Below, in pieces: positions 6,310-8,938 of a stretch of 8,938 bases of DNA (within the stretch, counting starts at the first letter, position 1; each line of letters opens with the position of its first letter). This DNA comes from Verrucomicrobiota bacterium (GTDB taxonomy: Bacteria > Verrucomicrobiota > Verrucomicrobiia > Limisphaerales > UBA1096): positions 1-8,938 of the forward strand of contig QOAX01000208.1 of assembly GCA_003972865.1 (NCBI GenBank). Reading direction: 5' to 3'. The position numbers were made by a program, and so were the translations under genes. The notes under the pieces were generated by a model that did not search any database, was not told where the DNA came from, and saw only the letters and a program-made list of their open reading frames with translations.

Positions 6310-7140
6310 ATGAACGATCCATTAATCTCCGACACAGAAAGCCTGCAACAGGCAGATGCTGGCGGCGGGGAGGTTTCGCTGGATCAATTCAAAAAGGAGC
6401 CCATTCAACTCGACAAGGGATGCGTGTTGGAGTTGTGGCATCCTGTCAACCTCCCCTGGTTCCGGCCCAACCAGGTCACAAGGACTGTTGCTGACCCGGT
6501 GGTAATCCGGCCCGGCGACGTGGTGTTCGAGATTGGCGCAGGCATCGGCAGCATGACCCTGCTGTTCCTGCAGAAATTTCCCGGGCTCAAGCATCTTTAC
6601 TCCGTGGAGGTTGTGCCACAGCAGGCTGATGCCGCCCGGCTCAACATACGCGAACACGGATTTCGGGAGCAGGCCACGGTGTTCGAGGGCAGCTTGTTCA
6701 GTCCACTTGAAGGCCGGGCAAATGTCATTGTCGGGGACTGTTCCGGCATGACCGCCATCGGCCGGGAACTGGAATGGTACCCTCCCGAACCGGAGGACAT
6801 CGGCGGCATTCCCCTGGGCGGCGCCGACGGAACCGAGGTGACCCTTCCGTTCCTCGAGCAGAGCCAGCGGCACTTGATGCCCGGTGGCACGGTTTATTTT
6901 CCCGTGATCCCGAATTTTTCCGATGGCGACAAGATTCTCCAGGCCGCCCGGGAGATTTACGGGGCGGCACAGGTGGAGCCTGCCGCCGAGGCGAGAAAAA
7001 TTCCACTGACCCAGCGGCAACTCGAGATCATCGACCAGTCCGAGATCAAGACCTTCCGGCCCATTGAACGCAACAGCACTGGCACGCGTGGCCGCTGGGT
7101 GTGTGAGGTCTGGAAAGCCACCCACAACGATCGCACTTGA
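6310..7140 (+). CDS. Class I SAM-dependent methyltransferase, substrate unknown
   Basis: The 276-residue product has the Rossmann-type methyltransferase fold. Motif I is VVFEIGAGIGSMTLLF (71-86) with the glycine loop E-x-G-x-G-x-G that binds S-adenosylmethionine. Acidic residue Glu100 in LYSVEVV ends the second strand and would contact the ribose. ANVIVGDCSGM (137-147) is the position of motif IV, where N6-adenine and HemK-type enzymes have NPPY, so those activities are unlikely. HLMPGGTVYFPVIPNF (189-204) is the later strand region. The N-terminal 60 residues (with HPVNLPWFRPNQVT at 44-57) may shape the substrate pocket. No signal peptide is seen, so it is cytoplasmic. The ATG at 6310 is chosen because the reading looks natural from there; no Shine-Dalgarno is visible. 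Its first 60 bases are only about 50% GC and it contains no TTGGCCAA-type motif, unlike its neighbours. Class assignment is firm, substrate not. Confidence 0.88.
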   Translation: MNDPLISDTESLQQADAGGGEVSLDQFKKEPIQLDKGCVLELWHPVNLPWFRPNQVTRTVADPVVIRPGDVVFEIGAGIGSMTLLFLQKFPGLKHLYSVEVVPQQADAARLNIREHGFREQATVFEGSLFSPLEGRANVIVGDCSGMTAIGRELEWYPPEPEDIGGIPLGGADGTEVTLPFLEQSQRHLMPGGTVYFPVIPNFSDGDKILQAAREIYGAAQVEPAAEARKIPLTQRQLEIIDQSEIKTFRPIERNSTGTRGRWVCEVWKATHNDRT

Positions 7141-7238
7141 GCCGGAACCGGCCCTCTTATGCAACACGGCGCGAAGACAGCCTCAACCTCCAGTCGTGAG
7201 GACATTTCTGAAGAGTTCCGACAGCAGAATTAGGCCAC

Positions 7239-7267
7239 TTGACTTAACGGACTTGGAGCTCTATCCT
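7239..7267 (+). promoter_or_regulatory. Sigma70-like promoter, TTGACT-17 bp-TATCCT
   Basis: The -35 TTGACT (7239-7244) matches five of six consensus bases, the -10 TATCCT (7262-7267) four of six, and the spacer is exactly 17 bp. It is the best promoter-like pair I saw in the window. The -10 ends only 9 bp before the ATG at 7277, so transcription from it would give an almost leaderless mRNA. Confidence 0.4.
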
Positions 7268-7276
7268 TCAATCGCC

Positions 7277-8863
7277 ATGCAAAAAGGACCCCCATCTCTC
7301 CATTCTCACGACGCCAAACTGCGTCTCAATTCACGCCGCGACTTCTTGGCCGATGTCGGCAGGGGTATGCTGATTAGCAGCGTCGGCTCCACGCTGGCGT
7401 TCGATCTCGGCCTCGCCCCGGCTTATGCCGACGAGGGCGTGGGCCGACTGTCCTTCGGCAAGCTGGAACCGCTGGTGGCACTGATGCAGGACACGCCGCC
7501 GGACAAGTTGCAGCGCCAGTTGGTTGGCAAAATCAAGGCCGGCACCGACCTGCGAACATTGATCGCCGCCGGTGCACTGGCCAATGCCCGCACGTTTGGC
7601 GGCCAGGACTACGTGGGGTTCCACACCATCATGGCCCTCGCGCCCGCCTTTGAGATGGCACGTGAGTTGCCGGAGGCGCTGCGCCCGTTGCCGGTTCTGA
7701 AAGTGCTGTATCGCAACGCGAGTCGCATCCAGCAGTTTGGAGGCCGCAAAAAGGAAGTGCTGCGGCCGATCACTCCGGCAGCGCTTGGCCAAGCGACCGC
7801 CGGTGGCGAACTGCTCCGCTCGGCGACTCGCTCGGCGGACATCGACCGGGCTGAGCGCACCTTCGCCGCCCTGGCCAGGCAGCCGATCGGGGAGGCCTAC
7901 AACCATTTGCAGTACGCGGTTCAGGACGAGGTCGATGTGCATCGCGTGGTGTTGTCGTGGCGCGCCTGGGCGTTGCTCGAGTTCACCGGTGAGGAGCAGG
8001 CGCACACGCTGTTTCGCCAGTCATTGCGGTACTGCGTGAGCCGCGAATCAGGCAATCGCAGCGCGGCACACATTCGCGCTGTGCTGCCCAAGCTGTTAGA
8101 TGAGCATCGGCTGCTGGATCGCGAACTCGGAAAACGCAAGGCGGACGACGGCTGGATCAGCGAACTAAGCCAAACCGTCTTTGCCGGCTCGCGGGAGCAG
8201 GCGGCCGGTGCGGTGGCCGCCGCCTTGGCCGGGGGATACGACCCCGAGGACGTCGGCGAGGCCATGTCGCTGGCGGCGAACCAACTCCTGTTGCGCGATC
8301 CCGGCCGCGAGAGCGCGACAATGAACAACGGCAAAAAACCGGTCGGCAGCGTCCATGGCGACTCGGTCGGCGTGCACGCCTCGGACGCCATCAATGCGTG
8401 GCGCAACATCGCGAGGGTGAGCAACCACCGCAACACCGTGGCCAGTTTGATCGTCGGGGCGTACCACACCGCGGGACAGGCCGGCCGAGCCACCGCCAAG
8501 CCGTATCCGCGATCCGAGCACGTCGGCCAGGTTCGCGACAAGGATCCGAAGGCGCTGCTGAAAAACGCCGACGGCGCGATCCGCGAGAAGGATCAGTTCC
8601 GGGCCTGCGCAATCATCCATCGGTACGGCCAGCTGGGCCACGACGCCCGCCCGGTGTTCGACCTGCTGCTGCGCTATGCCACCAGCGAATTCGGCGCGCT
8701 GCACGCCGAGAAATATTACCGCACCGTGAGCGAGGAATTTATCAAGACACGTCCCGCCTTCCGTTGGCGGCAGCTCGTCGCGCTGGCCCGGGTGACCGCC
8801 AGCGAATACGGCAACACCGCCGCCGGCTACAGGGAGGCCCGTGAACTGCTCGGGCTGGCCTGA
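7277..8863 (+). CDS. Tat-exported His-rich helical protein of unknown function
   Basis: The 528-residue product starts with a twin-arginine signal: SRRDFL at 19-24, a hydrophobic stretch to about residue 47, and cleavage probably after APAYA (47-51). Export through Tat suggests that it folds, perhaps with a cofactor, in the cytoplasm. The mature part is almost wholly helical. Several segments look conserved and carry histidines: GGQDYVGFHTIMALAPAFEMA (108-128), LPVLKVLYRNASRIQ (138-152), YNHLQYAVQDEVDVHRVVLSWRAW (208-231), GSVHGDSVGVHASDAINAWRN (357-377) and FRACAIIHRYGQLGH (441-455). His116, His210, His222, His360, His367, His448 and His455 are plausible metal or haem ligands, but no CXXCH or known metal motif is present. 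I recall related Tat proteins in Planctomycetes and Verrucomicrobia, none with a known function. A loose resemblance to questin-oxidase-like proteins is only an impression. ATG 7277 places the Tat motif correctly; a promoter lies just upstream. Confidence 0.85.
   Translation: MQKGPPSLHSHDAKLRLNSRRDFLADVGRGMLISSVGSTLAFDLGLAPAYADEGVGRLSFGKLEPLVALMQDTPPDKLQRQLVGKIKAGTDLRTLIAAGALANARTFGGQDYVGFHTIMALAPAFEMARELPEALRPLPVLKVLYRNASRIQQFGGRKKEVLRPITPAALGQATAGGELLRSATRSADIDRAERTFAALARQPIGEAYNHLQYAVQDEVDVHRVVLSWRAWALLEFTGEEQAHTLFRQSLRYCVSRESGNRSAAHIRAVLPKLLDEHRLLDRELGKRKADDGWISELSQTVFAGSREQAAGAVAAALAGGYDPEDVGEAMSLAANQLLLRDPGRESATMNNGKKPVGSVHGDSVGVHASDAINAWRNIARVSNHRNTVASLIVGAYHTAGQAGRATAKPYPRSEHVGQVRDKDPKALLKNADGAIREKDQFRACAIIHRYGQLGHDARPVFDLLLRYATSEFGALHAEKYYRTVSEEFIKTRPAFRWRQLVALARVTASEYGNTAAGYREARELLGLA
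7782..7795. repeat. Perfect 14-bp palindrome CGCTTGGCCAAGCG inside the Tat-protein gene
   Basis: This copy is identical to the intergenic one at 803-816. Here it is read GCG CTT GGC CAA GCG (Ala-Leu-Gly-Gln-Ala, residues 169-173), a different frame from the Leu-Ala-Lys copies. A one-mismatch copy lies at 7577-7584. Confidence 0.7.
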
Positions 8864-8892
8864 TTCATTTTCCGCGTGGGGAGCTATTATTT

Positions 8893-8910
8893 TCATCTGT
8901 TTTCGGATGA
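8893..8910. terminator. Small hairpin after the Tat-protein gene
   Basis: TCATCTG and CGGATGA form a 7-bp stem (one G-T pair) with a TTTT loop, 30 bp after the stop codon. It lacks a T-run on the plus strand, so it may be only a weak or Rho-assisted terminator. It also overlaps possible starts of a gene beyond the window (ATG at 8907 and 8910), of which too little is visible to call. Confidence 0.25.
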
Positions 8911-8938
8911 TGACATCGCTGTTTCCTTCACGGGGAGG

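Noticed and set aside
7141..7152. GCCGGAACCGGC after the methyltransferase stop as a terminator
   Set aside because: The stem is only four or five base pairs with a tiny loop, and no T-run follows.
7064..7276. An in-frame extension of the Tat-protein gene upstream of 7277
   Set aside because: It would overlap the methyltransferase end, place the Tat motif far from the N-terminus and include the promoter. The added residues show no protein-like pattern.
8907..8938. Start of another gene (Met-Met-Thr-Ser-Leu...) at the right edge
   Set aside because: Only ten codons are visible, there is no ribosome-binding signal and a hairpin overlaps the start.
1..8938. tRNA, rRNA, CRISPR array, insertion sequence or prophage
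   Set aside because: No cloverleaf-like stretch, no regularly spaced direct repeats, no transposase or integrase motif and no terminal inverted repeats were seen. The recurring palindrome has irregular spacing and no conserved flanks, so it is neither a CRISPR repeat nor a transposon end.

Overview
The window is GC-rich bacterial chromosome with dense coding on both strands. The best lineage clue is the long gene at 2655-6134. It has the architecture known from Planctomycetes and Verrucomicrobia: an exported dehydrogenase-like propeller, HEAT-like repeats, a single CXXCH haem site and a C-terminal beta-sandwich. A Tat-exported companion of unknown function and the absence of clear Shine-Dalgarno sequences fit the same group. 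I would place it in the PVC superphylum, probably Verrucomicrobiota, without being able to name a genus.

Layout. 1-781 (minus) is the first 260 codons of a histone-deacetylase-family amidohydrolase that runs off the left edge. Divergent from it is a co-directional plus-strand cluster of four small genes: a membrane-anchored protein of unknown function (887-1633), a zinc-ribbon protein with a C-terminal membrane helix (1658-1924), a lipoprotein (1980-2390) and a 73-residue cytosolic protein (2403-2624). The spacings (24, 55 and 12 bp) suggest one operon. It converges on the large haem/dehydrogenase gene (2655-6134, minus), with only a 30-bp gap that holds a hairpin. Next come a divergent intergenic region (6135-6309), a class I SAM-dependent methyltransferase (6310-7140), a 136-bp gap with a good sigma70-like promoter close to the next start, and a Tat-exported His-rich protein (7277-8863). 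The last 75 bp hold no gene I can support.

The most unusual signal is not a gene. A palindrome with core TTGGCCAA, in longer form GCGCTTGGCCAAGCGC, recurs across the window: seven exact cores and many one-mismatch copies by my hand count, where about 0.1 exact copies would be expected from base composition. It lies both in intergenic DNA and inside genes. It is read in two different frames (as Leu-Ala-Lys and as Leu-Gly-Gln), so the constraint acts on DNA and not on protein. It resembles the highly iterated palindromes of cyanobacteria or DNA-uptake sequences. The methyltransferase gene carries none and has visibly lower GC in part, so it may be a more recent arrival.

How the genes work together is mostly unknown. 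The haem protein and the Tat protein both act outside the cytoplasm, and the small-gene cluster also looks envelope-directed. I see no pathway joining them all.
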